Part shown: positions 8,578 through 17,613 of the stretch, one piece after another | Position numbering within the stretch: position 1 is the stretch's first letter | Layout: each line of letters starts with the position of its first letter | Assembly (NCBI GenBank): GCA_003339605.1 | Contig: QOVW01000076.1 | Coordinates: 1 to 40,915, forward strand | Reading direction: 5' to 3' | Source of the DNA: Spirobacillus cienkowskii | GTDB taxonomy: Bacteria; Bdellovibrionota_B; Oligoflexia; Silvanigrellales; Silvanigrellaceae | Length of the DNA stretch: 40,915 nucleotides | Made by a program: the position numbers and the translations under genes | The notes under the pieces: model-generated | The model's database searches: none | The model's input: the letters and a program-made list of their open reading frames with translations, nothing else | Told to the model about the DNA's origin: nothing

Positions 8578-9275
8578 ATTGATTTTTTCCATGCTAAAAC
8601 TTTTTCTAGCCATCTACTTAACGTTGTAAATGCAAAGCAGATCACAAAATAGACTATTGCTAGAAAAATAAAAATTTCTGCCGCATAGTTTTGTGTTCTA
8701 TTGTTAATTTGTTGCGCAACTTGCGTAATTTCAGAAACACCGACAATGTAACCAAGCGAAGTGTCTTTAATTAACGAAACAAATTGATTAACAAATGAAG
8801 GAATCATGTTGCGTAGTCCTTGTGGTAAAATAATATATTGCATGCACTGCCAATAAGTTAATCCACTTGATAATGCAGCTTCAGATTGACCTTTTGCAAT
8901 GCTTGCAATTCCTGCTTTAACAATTTGGGATATATAGCAAGAAGTGAATAATGTTAAAGCACAAATAACAGTTCCATTTTCAGGAAATTTTCCGCCTGAT
9001 ACGACAGGTAGCAAAAAAAACATCCAAAATATTACCATAAGTAGTGGCATCGCTCGAATTACGTTTACAAATATATTAACAGGTATTCGAATATATTGAT
9101 TTCTTGAAATACATAGTAATCCTAAAATTAAGCCGCCTACGATTGAAAGCAAAACAGAAATGAACGCTAAAATTAAAGTTAGTGCTAAACCGCCTAAAGG
9201 ACCATCAGGGTAACGGCCAATCATAAGTTGAACAAAGTTATTTGAAATTACTGAGAGGTCTAAAAAGCCATCCAT
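8574..9275 (-). CDS. Amino acid ABC transporter permease (GltK/GlnP type)
   Basis: A 233-residue inner-membrane permease of the HisM/GltK family with about five hydrophobic segments. It has the N-terminal ALTLILAFISVLLS helix, the RAMPLLMVIFW segment, and the cytoplasmic EAA loop (EAALSSGLTYWQCMQYIILPQ) that docks the ATPase. It would form a heterodimeric channel with the upstream permease. Its ATG follows the TAA of that gene directly (TAAATG), so the two are tightly coupled. It is the last gene of a four-gene minus-strand operon and ends inside the dapD stop region. Confidence 0.9.
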   Translation of the reverse strand: MDGFLDLSVISNNFVQLMIGRYPDGPLGGLALTLILAFISVLLSIVGGLILGLLCISRNQYIRIPVNIFVNVIRAMPLLMVIFWMFFLLPVVSGGKFPENGTVICALTLFTSCYISQIVKAGIASIAKGQSEAALSSGLTYWQCMQYIILPQGLRNMIPSFVNQFVSLIKDTSLGYIVGVSEITQVAQQINNRTQNYAAEIFIFLAIVYFVICFAFTTLSRWLEKVLAWKKSI

Positions 9276-9989
9276 TTAATATGACCCTCTTCCAATAGGA
9301 TTAAGTACCATTTTATCGTATAAAGAAACGACTACGGAAATAGTGATTGAAATACATATGTAAATTAAAGTTGCTGCAAAAAATGCTTCAAAACTTTTAA
9401 AAGTTTGGCTTTCAATTTGACGAGCTTGATAGGTTAATTCTGCAACTCCTATCACCATCGCCATTGATGAGTTTTTTGTTAAATTTAGAAACTGATTGAT
9501 AAGAGGCGGAATAGTTAATCGAACTGCTTGGGGGAGTATGATGTAGTGCATTGAACGGATATAAGAAAAGCCACTACTTCGCGAAGCCTCCATTTGTTCT
9601 TTTGGAATAGATAGAATTCCAGATCGAATATCTTCAGCAATAAATGCAGATGTGTAAAATGTTAATGCGATCACTGCTGCTGCAAATTCAAAATTTAAAT
9701 TATTTAACCAATCGTTGATTGCTGTAGGCAAAATTTGGTACGAACCAAAATACCAAAAAAAAAGTTGAACAATTAATGGGGTATTTCTAAAAAACTCTAG
9801 ATATGCTTGGGCAAGTAATCGAATAGGAGTGAAGTTTGCCATTCGCATTATTGCTATATTTAATCCTAAAAAAAATGCAAGAATACAGGAAATAATTGAG
9901 AGTTCGATTGTTGTTACCAATCCACTAACAAGCATTTGACTGTATTTTTCATTTAAAAGGAGAGAAAAATCAAAATGATAAGAAGACAT
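9276..9989 (-). CDS. Amino acid ABC transporter permease (GltJ type)
   Basis: A 237-residue polar amino acid permease. It shows the His/Glu/Gln/Arg permease signatures: a LVTTIELSIIS first helix, EFFRNTPLIVQLFFWYFG, and the EAA loop EASRSSGFSYIRSMHYIILPQAVR. It pairs with the adjacent permease to form the membrane channel of the importer. The start at 9989 has AGGAT about eleven bases upstream. It lies 59 bases downstream of the binding-protein gene. Confidence 0.9.
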   Translation of the reverse strand: MSSYHFDFSLLLNEKYSQMLVSGLVTTIELSIISCILAFFLGLNIAIMRMANFTPIRLLAQAYLEFFRNTPLIVQLFFWYFGSYQILPTAINDWLNNLNFEFAAAVIALTFYTSAFIAEDIRSGILSIPKEQMEASRSSGFSYIRSMHYIILPQAVRLTIPPLINQFLNLTKNSSMAMVIGVAELTYQARQIESQTFKSFEAFFAATLIYICISITISVVVSLYDKMVLNPIGRGSY

Positions 9990-10048
9990 ATTTTTTAAAT
10001 CCTGAAAGGTATTCGTTTAATTTAAAAGTTAAACTTATTACAAGGATT

Positions 10049-10870
10049 TTAAGGTGTGATTTTAAAATCCTTGCTTAAAGGAACAGTAGAATTAGGTCCA
10101 AACCATTTTTTAAATATTTCTGAAACTTTTCCTTTCTTTTCCATATCTAAAAGCGTGCTGTTAACTAATTTTAAAAGCTCAGGATCTGTATTATTCACAC
10201 CAATACCATAAGGTTCTTTTGATATATCGTATAATGGAATTTCAAATTCTTCTCTACGTGTTGCTTTAGATAAAATTCCCGCTAAAATTGATTCATCTGT
10301 GGTAACGGCAAAAACTTTACCTTGTTGCATTGCAAGAAAAGCTTGAGGGTAATCATCGTAAGACAAAACTTTTGCACTTGGCAAAGCTTTTGCAACGTTT
10401 AGTTCAGACGTAGAACCTTTAGTTGTTCCAATTTTTTTGTTTTCTAATTCTTTTAAGCTTTTAGCGCTTCCGCGCTTAACGATAAATTTTTGTTTTGAAA
10501 TAAAATAAGGATAACTAAAGTTAATTTGTTTAGCTCTTTCAGGAGTGATTGTCATTGTACAAATTAATAAATCAACATTTTTTTCTGTTAACATAGGTAT
10601 ACGATTTGCAGACGTAACAGGTTTGAGTTCTAATTTAACCCCTAATTTTTCGGCTATATTTTTAGCAAAATCAATATCATAACCTTCAAGCTTTCGTGTT
10701 TTTTCATTCACATAGCCAAATGGATAGAGGGAGTCTTTAACTCCAACGACCAATGTGTTTTTCTTTTTAATATCTGCAACATCAGAATGGCTCTTAAAAT
10801 GATAAAAAACGAGAGGAATACTTGTAATAATTAATGATAATAGAAAACGTCTTGGATACAATTTCTTCAT
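10049..10870 (-). CDS. Amino acid ABC transporter substrate-binding protein (family 3)
   Basis: A 273-residue periplasmic binding protein with an uncleaved-looking or Sec signal helix (FLLSLIITSIPLVFY). The family 3 opening is LVVGVKDSLYPFGYV, with the signature GYDIDFAKNIAEKLG. The TMTITPERAKQINFSYPYF segment and the VGVN hinge motif (IGVN) are also present. Family 3 proteins bind glutamate, glutamine, aspartate, arginine or similar; the substrate cannot be fixed by reading. It sits between the ATPase gene (25 bases upstream) and the two permeases. The order ATPase-binding protein-permease-permease is that of Bacillus glnQHMP rather than E. coli gltIJKL. Confidence 0.9.
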   Translation of the reverse strand: MKKLYPRRFLLSLIITSIPLVFYHFKSHSDVADIKKKNTLVVGVKDSLYPFGYVNEKTRKLEGYDIDFAKNIAEKLGVKLELKPVTSANRIPMLTEKNVDLLICTMTITPERAKQINFSYPYFISKQKFIVKRGSAKSLKELENKKIGTTKGSTSELNVAKALPSAKVLSYDDYPQAFLAMQQGKVFAVTTDESILAGILSKATRREEFEIPLYDISKEPYGIGVNNTDPELLKLVNSTLLDMEKKGKVSEIFKKWFGPNSTVPLSKDFKITP

Positions 10871-10895
10871 TCGTTAACTCCTTCTTTGTGTAAAT

Positions 10896-11636
10896 TTATG
10901 ATTGCATTGGTGTTAATACTTGTTTTAAAAACTGTTGTGCACGTTCTGATTTTGGCCGGTTAAAAAAATCATGTGGTTTTGCAACTTCAACTATTTTGCC
11001 AAAGTCTATAAAAACAATACGGTCGGCCACTTCTTTGGCAAAACCCATTTCATGTGTGACAACCATCATCGTAATATCGCCGCGCGCAAGATCTTTCATA
11101 ACTTTTAAAACTTCTCCAATCATTTCTGGATCAAGGGCAGAGGTTGGCTCGTCAAAAAGCATAATTTTGGGTTGCATCGCGAGTCCTCTTGCAATGGCAA
11201 CGCGTTGTTGTTGTCCTCCAGAAAGTTGTGCAGGATATGCGTCTTTTTTACTTTCTAAACCCACTTTTGATAAAAGCTCTAAGGCTAATGATTCTGCCGC
11301 ATTTTTTTTCATTTTTTTAACTTTTATTGGGGCTAAAGTAATATTATTGAGTACAGTTAAGTGCGGATAAAGGTTAAATTGTTGAAAGACAAAACCGACT
11401 TCGCTTCTGAGTTTATTAATATTGGTACTGGATTCTGAAACATCTACCCCGTCTACAATAACACTGCCTTTATTAATGGATTCTAATCGGTTTACTGTTC
11501 TGATTAAAGTTGATTTTCCAGATCCAGATGGACCGCATATGACAACCACTTCCCCTTTACTAACGGTTAAATTTACATCATCTAGTACATGATGATTTTT
11601 GTTATACCATTTATGAACGTTTTTAAATTCAATCAT
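10896..11636 (-). CDS. glnQ: Amino acid ABC transporter ATP-binding protein (GlnQ/GltL type)
   Basis: A 246-residue ABC ATPase of the polar amino acid type. Seen: Walker [11 protein letters not shown]-loop [18 protein letters not shown] signature LSGGQQQR, Walker [15 protein letters not shown] and the H-loop VTHEMGFA. It powers the importer encoded by the three following genes. Start 11636 is chosen for AAAGG six bases upstream; an ATG six codons earlier is in frame but adds a non-family head. As first gene of the operon it should follow the operon promoter, in the AT-rich region to the right. The symbol follows gene order and family; the transported substrate is unproven. Confidence 0.88.
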   Translation of the reverse strand: MIEFKNVHKWYNKNHHVLDDVNLTVSKGEVVVICGPSGSGKSTLIRTVNRLESINKGSVIVDGVDVSESSTNINKLRSEVGFVFQQFNLYPHLTVLNNITLAPIKVKKMKKNAAESLALELLSKVGLESKKDAYPAQLSGGQQQRVAIARGLAMQPKIMLFDEPTSALDPEMIGEVLKVMKDLARGDITMMVVTHEMGFAKEVADRIVFIDFGKIVEVAKPHDFFNRPKSERAQQFLKQVLTPMQS

Positions 11637-12018
11637 AGAGTTACCTTTATTCATTTTTTCTTATCGTAACATCCTAAAATATACTAAATATATAATTTGA
11701 ATTTTTTTGACAATCAAAAAATCGATCAATAGTGCAATTAGTAATTTATCAAGTTTTATATTTTTATCAAGTTTTTTAGTAATGATGATCGATGATTTTT
11801 TAACTTATTTTTTTGTCATTATTCAGTTTTTAAATTTATACAATTTAAAATTTTACCTAAATTGTTAATTGCCAAAATATTAGACTTAAAATATTTTTAA
11901 TTATATTTGAATATGGTATACTTTTCGTGTGATTAGAAATTCTATGCAATTAATGATTTTTTGTTTTTGCTAAATTTTAATAGAATTACAAAAATATTTA
12001 AATAGGGGATAAATTGTA
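11637..12018. other. AT-rich divergent intergenic region
   Basis: About 380 bases between the leftward ABC operon and the rightward solute-binding-like gene. I see no reading frame with coding character. It contains a 13-base direct repeat, TTTATCAAGTTTT, at 11745-11757 and 11763-11775, offset by 18 bases, of unknown meaning. Promoters for both directions must lie here but could not be fixed by eye. Confidence 0.4.
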
Positions 12019-12777
12019 ATGTTAAAATTTTCGATACTCAAATATATTTTATTTATATCTTTTTTTTATGTTTGCTTTGCGAAAGCAAATACAGAAGATA
12101 TTACTTTGTATGTAGAAAACTTTCCTTCTGAATCAATTAAAATAAGCAAAAATCTAGTAGGTGGAATATCTGGAGAAATTGTGACCAAAGCTTTTAGTGC
12201 TAAAAATATGACATATAAAGCATTTTGGACTCGTTGGAAAATGGCGCAAAACTATACACAAAAAAATTCGGATAAAAAATCATTTATTATGCCACTTACA
12301 CGCAATCCAGAGAGAGAAAAGAGTTATAAATGGGTTGTAAGCTTATATAATATAGATACTGTTTTTTGGACTTTGAAAGGGAGTAAAAAATTAAATTCTT
12401 TAGCAGAAGCTAAAGGTAAAAAAATTGGTGTTTTGCTTGGTTCTTCTTATGAAAATAAACTTTTAAATCCAAAAAGTAACTTATTGAGAGAAGATATTAT
12501 ATCTGTTCCTTATGATTCTTTTAATTTAAAAAAACTACTTTCTGGTGAAATTCAAGCATTTTATGAAAGTATCATTGGTGGTAAGGCTTTAATTGAATCA
12601 GAAAAATTATATTTTTCTGATTTTGAAAACGGAAAAACTATAGATACAGAAGAAAATTATCTTGCAACTTCTCACGCTACTCCCGATGCTCTTGTGGCAA
12701 AAGTTAAAAATGCTGTCGAAGAATTTAAAAAAACTGATGATTATAAAGAAATAATAAAAAAATACACTGCTAAATAA
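12019..12777 (+). CDS. Orphan periplasmic solute-binding-like protein (family 3 fold)
   Basis: A 252-residue protein with a clear signal peptide (ILFISFFYVCFAKA). The body resembles bacterial family 3 solute-binding proteins: GGISGEIVTKAF, the PEREKSYKWV segment corresponding to the usual RxxxxxFS region, LAEAKGKKIGVLLGSSYE, and a closing helix with VAKVKNAVEEF. It has no transporter genes of its own, though a complete importer lies divergently 380 bases away. It could serve that importer, act as a sensor, or have another ligand role. AGGGG lies about ten bases upstream of the ATG. Confidence 0.7.
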   Translation: MLKFSILKYILFISFFYVCFAKANTEDITLYVENFPSESIKISKNLVGGISGEIVTKAFSAKNMTYKAFWTRWKMAQNYTQKNSDKKSFIMPLTRNPEREKSYKWVVSLYNIDTVFWTLKGSKKLNSLAEAKGKKIGVLLGSSYENKLLNPKSNLLREDIISVPYDSFNLKKLLSGEIQAFYESIIGGKALIESEKLYFSDFENGKTIDTEENYLATSHATPDALVAKVKNAVEEFKKTDDYKEIIKKYTAK

Positions 12778-12923
12778 TTTTTCTTCGTTCTTAAAAAAAT
12801 TATCTTTATGTCAAAAAAATGTTATAGTCACTAATTTTGTTTCATTTGTTAAAAATAAACAATGATATGATATCTATAATAATTATTTTTAAGTGGAGGT
12901 GATTTATTTACTTTCAAAAAAAA

Positions 12924-13568
12924 ATGAATAAATTAATCATATTTTTGATTTCTATTTTTAGTGTGACTTTAGTTTATGCAGAAGAAGGCGCTGTTGATAC
13001 TTATATTAGCTATGGTTATACAACAATTACGATTGAAAACAGTAAGTATAAAGGTCATACAGCGTTTTGGAAATTATTGATCCCATTTACATTAGTCCCT
13101 GATCTTTATCTGGGATTAGGGGTTAAATTTGATCATGCTGATGTAGAAACACCTTCTTTGTCTCCACAGACTCATAACAATCATTTGTATGAGTCTGTGC
13201 AAGCAGGTTTGGATTTTGCGTATAAGCTGCAAACAGAATTTGTGGATTTTTTATTAAATCCATATATTTACTATTCATTTTATGATACCTGGTTGCAAGT
13301 CACTACAACCAACACCTCTAGACAAGCTTATGAACCAATTGTCTCACATAACGTAAATTTTGGTGTCGGGTTTTCTATTCTTTATAAATATGTTCCTGAA
13401 TCTGATTCTTTTATTCCTGGTAGCTGGTATTTGGGCCCTGCTTTTTACTATACATGGGCATATTTATCTCGTATGCCACAAAAAGATGATAATGGAAATT
13501 TATACCCAGCAAATGAAGGAAGTTACAGTTATTACTCAGTAAACTTTACGATTGGCACGTTTTTTTAA
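12924..13568 (+). CDS. Predicted outer-membrane beta-barrel protein
   Basis: A 214-residue protein with a signal peptide (LIIFLISIFSVTLVYA, cleavage before EEG). Many short amphipathic strands rich in Tyr, Thr and Phe follow, ending in the terminal aromatic FTIGTFF typical of barrels assembled by BamA. Strand count is roughly eight. No enzyme motif is seen. The best ribosome site (GGAGG, 12895-12899) is 24 bases from the ATG, which is unusually far. No ATG, GTG or TTG lies in frame between them, but an in-frame ATT at 12906 sits six bases from GGAGG. The RCC1 lipoprotein gene starts 27 bases downstream, suggesting co-expression. Confidence 0.65.
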   Translation: MNKLIIFLISIFSVTLVYAEEGAVDTYISYGYTTITIENSKYKGHTAFWKLLIPFTLVPDLYLGLGVKFDHADVETPSLSPQTHNNHLYESVQAGLDFAYKLQTEFVDFLLNPYIYYSFYDTWLQVTTTNTSRQAYEPIVSHNVNFGVGFSILYKYVPESDSFIPGSWYLGPAFYYTWAYLSRMPQKDDNGNLYPANEGSYSYYSVNFTIGTFF

Positions 13569-13595
13569 TTGATATTGCAAATTGGTGGTGTGGAT

Positions 13596-14879
13596 ATGCT
13601 TAAAAAAAGGTTTCAATTTCTATTAATTTTCTTTTTATTTCCTTTATTTTTTAATTGTAATAAATTGAAGGATTTGACTGATCCTTATGTTCCAATCTCT
13701 TTAGATTCTTTTAAATCCTTAGATAGTTTAACAGAACAGGTAAAGGCTTTGGGTTATGTGCCAAGTTATACTTCTCAAGGTGGCGAATACGGATTAATTA
13801 GTGGAGCAGATAGGGGGATGTGTGTTGTAATGCGAAATGGAAGTATTAAATGTTGGGGAAATAATGGTTCTGGCCAACTTGGTAATGGTAATACAACGAC
13901 TCCTCAGTTATTGCCTGTGCTCGCCACTGCGTTAGGTACTACCTCTATTGCTGGTGGAGTTTTTGGGGTTGCTGTGTCTTCGGGACTTAATAGTTCTTGT
14001 GCCTTTTTAAATAGTGGTTTTAATTGTTGGGGAAATAATGGCGCTGGGCAACTTGGTCTTGGTTCTACAAGTCCAGCAACGAGTACATCTCCAGTATTGG
14101 CAACTATTTTAAGTGGTAAAACAATTAAACAATTTACAGTAGGAGATACTCATGCTTGTGTTTTGTTTTCTAGTGATAGTTCAGCTTTTTGTTGGGGAAA
14201 TAATAATTACGGGCAACTTGGAGATGGAACATTAGTTAATAGCTTTCCAGGTGTGAAACCAATTATTACAGAACCCATTCGTTCGATTGCTGCATCTGAT
14301 TTTATGACATGTATTATTACATTTTCTAATAACGGTTACTGTTGGGGTAATGCAACAAAGAATCAAAACTTTCAATTAGGTGCCACCCCGACTTTAATTA
14401 TTAGTGGTGCAGCGTATGTCTCTGGAGGAGATGCCTCGCATGTTTGTTTTATTATGCTTGATCAAACTGTGCAATGCTTAGGAAATAATGATAAGGGGCA
14501 GTTAGGTAATGGTCAAATCAATCCTGGCGATGGAACAATTACTCCTTTTCGAGTTCCAAATTTGCTTGGTGCGTCAATGATTGTCGCAGGAGAGTCTCAT
14601 ACATGCGCAGTAACAAAAAATAATACACTCGTGTCTTGTTGGGGAGACAACTCTGACGGGCAACTCGGAAATGGTGTTTCTGGTATAAACAAAGGTTCCA
14701 CTATACCTTTAACGGTAACAGGAATACCCGAAGGCTCTAAAATTGTTGACATTGCTTCTGCTGATGTGGGGAGCTGTGTATTACTTTCAAACGATGATGT
14801 GTATTGTTGGGGCAACACGGGGAGCGCAACACTTGCTTCTACTAGTGCGCAAAAAATTTTAAATAGAGCCGATCCTTAG
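13596..14879 (+). CDS. Lipoprotein with seven RCC1-type repeats
   Basis: A 427-residue protein. The N-terminus (LKKRFQFLLIFFLFPLFFNC) looks like a lipoprotein signal with Cys at residue 21. Seven copies of the RCC1 blade signature follow: CWGNNGSGQLG, CWGNNGAGQLG, CWGNNNYGQLG, CWGNATKNQNFQLG, CLGNNDKGQLG, CWGDNSDGQLG and a degenerate CWGNTGSATLA. Seven is the number needed for a complete RCC1 beta-propeller. Bacterial RCC1 propellers are usually surface or secreted binding modules, and some act as eukaryote-directed effectors. The partner is unknown. ATG 13596 was preferred to an upstream in-frame TTG at 13569. The repeats are also visible at DNA level. It follows a predicted outer-membrane barrel gene. 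Confidence 0.8.
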   Translation: MLKKRFQFLLIFFLFPLFFNCNKLKDLTDPYVPISLDSFKSLDSLTEQVKALGYVPSYTSQGGEYGLISGADRGMCVVMRNGSIKCWGNNGSGQLGNGNTTTPQLLPVLATALGTTSIAGGVFGVAVSSGLNSSCAFLNSGFNCWGNNGAGQLGLGSTSPATSTSPVLATILSGKTIKQFTVGDTHACVLFSSDSSAFCWGNNNYGQLGDGTLVNSFPGVKPIITEPIRSIAASDFMTCIITFSNNGYCWGNATKNQNFQLGATPTLIISGAAYVSGGDASHVCFIMLDQTVQCLGNNDKGQLGNGQINPGDGTITPFRVPNLLGASMIVAGESHTCAVTKNNTLVSCWGDNSDGQLGNGVSGINKGSTIPLTVTGIPEGSKIVDIASADVGSCVLLSNDDVYCWGNTGSATLASTSAQKILNRADP

Positions 14880-14880
14880 T

Positions 14881-14907
14881 TAGCTAGAAACATTGTATTT
14901 CTAGCTA
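14881..14907. terminator. Perfect hairpin between convergent genes
   Basis: TAGCTAGAAA at 14881-14890 pairs perfectly with TTTCTAGCTA at 14898-14907 around a seven-base loop. It fills the 32-base gap between the stop codons of the RCC1 lipoprotein gene (+) and recA (-). There is no long T-run on either side, so it is a weak or atypical bidirectional terminator, or an mRNA 3' end stabiliser. Confidence 0.55.
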
Positions 14908-14911
14908 CCAA

Positions 14912-16066
14912 TTACTCTGCCGCTACAGAAGCTCCAGCTCCCCGACGGGTTGCTTTGTTGGCTTGATTTGATGGGAGAAGAGCCGCTGTTGAGCCGGGGA
15001 GTGATTTTGTTTGCTCGTCAGCCACATTTTGTTCTCCACTTGATTGTGTTTTGATTAAATTGGCTTTGGCACGCACAGCTGCTTCTATTTTTGCCATGGT
15101 TTCTGGGTGTTCTCTGAGATACTCTTTTGCGTTTTCTCTTCCTTGACCTAGACGTTCACCGTTATATGTAAACCATGTGCCGCTTTTTTGAATGATTTCT
15201 GCTTCAGGCGCAGAGGCTAAATCAAGAACGTCACCTTCTTTGCTGATTCCTAGACCAAACATAATATCAAATTCAACTTCCTTAAAGGGAGCTGCCACTT
15301 TATTTTTAACCACTTTAACTTTTGTGCGGTGTCCTGTGGTATCATTGCCGCTTTTGATTGCGGCAGCTCTACGCACTTCGAGCCTTACAGAAGAATAAAA
15401 TTTCAATGCTTGTCCACCGGTTGTGGTTTCTGGGTTGCCAAATACAATACCTATTTTCATGCGCACTTGGTTGATAAAAATCACACAGCAGTTTGTTTTA
15501 GAAATACTGCTTGTTAATTTACGAAGCGCTTGGCTCATGAGTCGGGCTTGGAGACCCATATGGCTATCGCCCATTTCTCCTTCAATTTCTGCGCGCGGCG
15601 TGAGAGCTGCAACGGAGTCTACAACAATGAGATCAACAGCCCCGCTGCGTACCAACATGTCTACGATTTCTAGTGCTTGTTCACCATTATCAGGCTGCGA
15701 GACAAGAAGATCAGACGTGTTGACACCAATTTTACGTGCGTAGCTGACATCCAACGCGTGTTCTGCATCAATGAACGCTGCAATGCCTCCTTTTCTTTGG
15801 CACTCAGCAATGGCGTGGAGAGTGAGGGTTGTTTTGCCACTTGATTCTGTTCCATAAATTTCAACAATACGACCTTTTGGGATACCTCCTATCCCAAGAG
15901 CAACATCAAGGCTCAGAGAACCGGTTGAAATCACCTGAACTTCTTGAGCAATTTTTGCGTCATCGGAGAGGCGCATGATTGTGCCTTTTCCAAACTGCTT
16001 TTCAACGGATTGAAACAATGTTTCTAGAGCTTTGAACTTATTTTGGTTTGTTTCATGAATAGACAT
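14912..16066 (-). CDS. recA: Recombinase RecA
   Basis: A 384-residue RecA, the ATP-dependent strand-exchange protein that also activates LexA cleavage. Seen: Walker [11 protein letters not shown] (residues 71-80), IDAEHALD, the [10 protein letters not shown] segment, Walker [11 protein letters not shown], loop L1/L2 sequence ([25 protein letters not shown]) and [14 protein letters not shown]. The C-terminal ~60 residues are a divergent Gln/Ala-rich tail ending in basic RRGAGAS rather than the acidic tail of E. coli RecA. Start 16066 is set by GGAG just upstream; the 23-codon extension has no family sequence. It is divergent from ddl across about 210 bases. No SOS box could be assigned with confidence. 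Confidence 0.97.
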   Translation of the reverse strand: MSIHETNQNKFKALETLFQSVEKQFGKGTIMRLSDDAKIAQEVQVISTGSLSLDVALGIGGIPKGRIVEIYGTESSGKTTLTLHAIAECQRKGGIAAFIDAEHALDVSYARKIGVNTSDLLVSQPDNGEQALEIVDMLVRSGAVDLIVVDSVAALTPRAEIEGEMGDSHMGLQARLMSQALRKLTSSISKTNCCVIFINQVRMKIGIVFGNPETTTGGQALKFYSSVRLEVRRAAAIKSGNDTTGHRTKVKVVKNKVAAPFKEVEFDIMFGLGISKEGDVLDLASAPEAEIIQKSGTWFTYNGERLGQGRENAKEYLREHPETMAKIEAAVRAKANLIKTQSSGEQNVADEQTKSLPGSTAALLPSNQANKATRRGAGASVAAE

Positions 16067-16278
16067 GGCTTCTCCTTTTATTGCAAAGATAAGTGGCACG
16101 TGTTTAGATATAGAGAGATACTCAATAACGTGCAACCAATCATGTATGTTAGTTTTCCTTTATTGGAAGACAACCATACGTTTGTACCGTTCATCTTTTC
16201 ATAGCTCTTGTTCAGTTTCAATTCAAGTCGATTGGGTGTATTTCCTAAAGTGGATATTTTAAGAGTTGAGGTTGTGTT

Positions 16279-17484
16279 ATGGTCGTGCGTAAAAAATTTG
16301 AAAAAGTGGTTGCGGTTTTATTTGGAGGGCGTTCCAGTGAGCATGAGGTGTCATTGCGTTCAGCATTGTTTATACTAAAAAACATGCCTGAAAAATATGG
16401 TATTGTGCCTGTAGGGATTAATCGAGATGGCATTTTTTTTAGTTTGGAAGGTGTTTTTCAATCACATGATTTTGCAAATTTTTCTCTAGAAGATCTCGTC
16501 ACAATCACACAAGGCAACAGCCCTTTTGCAATGCAAGGTATAAAAAACCAAAAAACAATATTATTGCCTTATGTTTTGGATAAATTGTTACATGATGCAC
16601 CAAGTTGTTATTATGGTTCAACAACAGATAAAAAATCGTACCGAATTTTAAATTTTGATGTCAATTGTATTTTTCCTGTTTTACATGGACAAAATGGAGA
16701 AGATGGTAGATTTCAAGGTCTTTTAGAGCTTGCAGAAATTGCATATGTCGGATGTGACATTCGCTCGAGTGTTGTGGGTATAGATAAAGATATTCAAAAG
16801 CGCCTTGCTCGCGATGCAGGCGTTGCGGTTGCAAATTATTGTGTTGTGCATAATGAATTGTTTTTTGAAAATAAAAACCAGACACTCGAACACATTGAAC
16901 AAAATATCAGTTATCCCTGCTTTATAAAGCCAAATGCATTGGGATCTGCTGTTGGTACAGGAAAAGCACAAAATCGTATACAACTTGAAAAGCTTTTGCA
17001 TGAGGCTTTAATGTTTGATCAAAAAGCATTGGTAGAAGAGATCATGGTTGGCACTGAGGTTGAGTGTGCTTTTCTCGGGAGTTCTTATAAGCCTAGAATT
17101 TCTGTCGCAGGAGAGATCGCACCAAAAGATTTTTATTCTTACTCAGAGAAATACGATAGCAGCTCAGAGGCTGCGTTGTTTATTCCTGCCCGGTTGTCAC
17201 CCGAAAAAATGGATGAACTGCAAGACAATGCACGAAAAATTGCCTTAGCCACAGGCATTTCTGGTTTATGTCGAATTGACTTTTGGAATTGTAAAAATAC
17301 AAATAAGTTTGTGTTTAATGAAATTAATACCATGCCCGGTTTAACGTCAATTAGTATGTTTCCAAAATTATGGGAACAAGAAGGTGTTATTGGTAAAAGT
17401 TGGATAGAAGAGTTGATAGAAGCTGCATATCAGCGTAAAAAACGTTTAGATAACAGTCAATACGGGATAAAAGCGGCGACTTAA
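16279..17484 (+). CDS. ddl: D-alanine--D-alanine ligase
   Basis: A 401-residue ATP-grasp ligase that joins two D-Ala for the peptidoglycan stem peptide. Seen: N-terminal VLFGGRSSEHEVSLRSA, the FPVLHGQNGEDGRFQGLLE segment, the ATP-grasp strand PCFIKPNALGSAVGT, the VECAFLG region, CRIDFW and the metal-binding FNEINTMPGLTSISMFPKLW. HGQNGEDG replaces the more frequent HGxxGEDG variants without loss of key residues. Although long, it fits the longer Ddl subgroup. ATG 16279 is preceded by GAGG at about ten bases. fusA follows after a 129-base gap that probably carries its own promoter. Confidence 0.95.
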   Translation: MVVRKKFEKVVAVLFGGRSSEHEVSLRSALFILKNMPEKYGIVPVGINRDGIFFSLEGVFQSHDFANFSLEDLVTITQGNSPFAMQGIKNQKTILLPYVLDKLLHDAPSCYYGSTTDKKSYRILNFDVNCIFPVLHGQNGEDGRFQGLLELAEIAYVGCDIRSSVVGIDKDIQKRLARDAGVAVANYCVVHNELFFENKNQTLEHIEQNISYPCFIKPNALGSAVGTGKAQNRIQLEKLLHEALMFDQKALVEEIMVGTEVECAFLGSSYKPRISVAGEIAPKDFYSYSEKYDSSSEAALFIPARLSPEKMDELQDNARKIALATGISGLCRIDFWNCKNTNKFVFNEINTMPGLTSISMFPKLWEQEGVIGKSWIEELIEAAYQRKKRLDNSQYGIKAAT

Positions 17485-17613
17485 AATTTAGCGACAACAA
17501 AAGCATAAAAATGACTATTGAAATCCGAGTAAAAATCAGATAGCACAGAGCGTGTTTCCCGTCCTCTGTTTGGACTGAAATTTTAACCATTTTTATGTTA
17601 AGTTGGATTAATC

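Noticed and set aside
10996-11370. Plus-strand frame opposite the ABC ATPase gene
   Set aside because: It mirrors the conserved ATPase motifs on the other strand and has no ribosome site or recognisable domain.
16067-16278. Possible SOS box between recA and ddl
   Set aside because: CAACCATACGTTTGTACC-like sequence has some symmetry, but it does not match a LexA consensus I could justify for this lineage.
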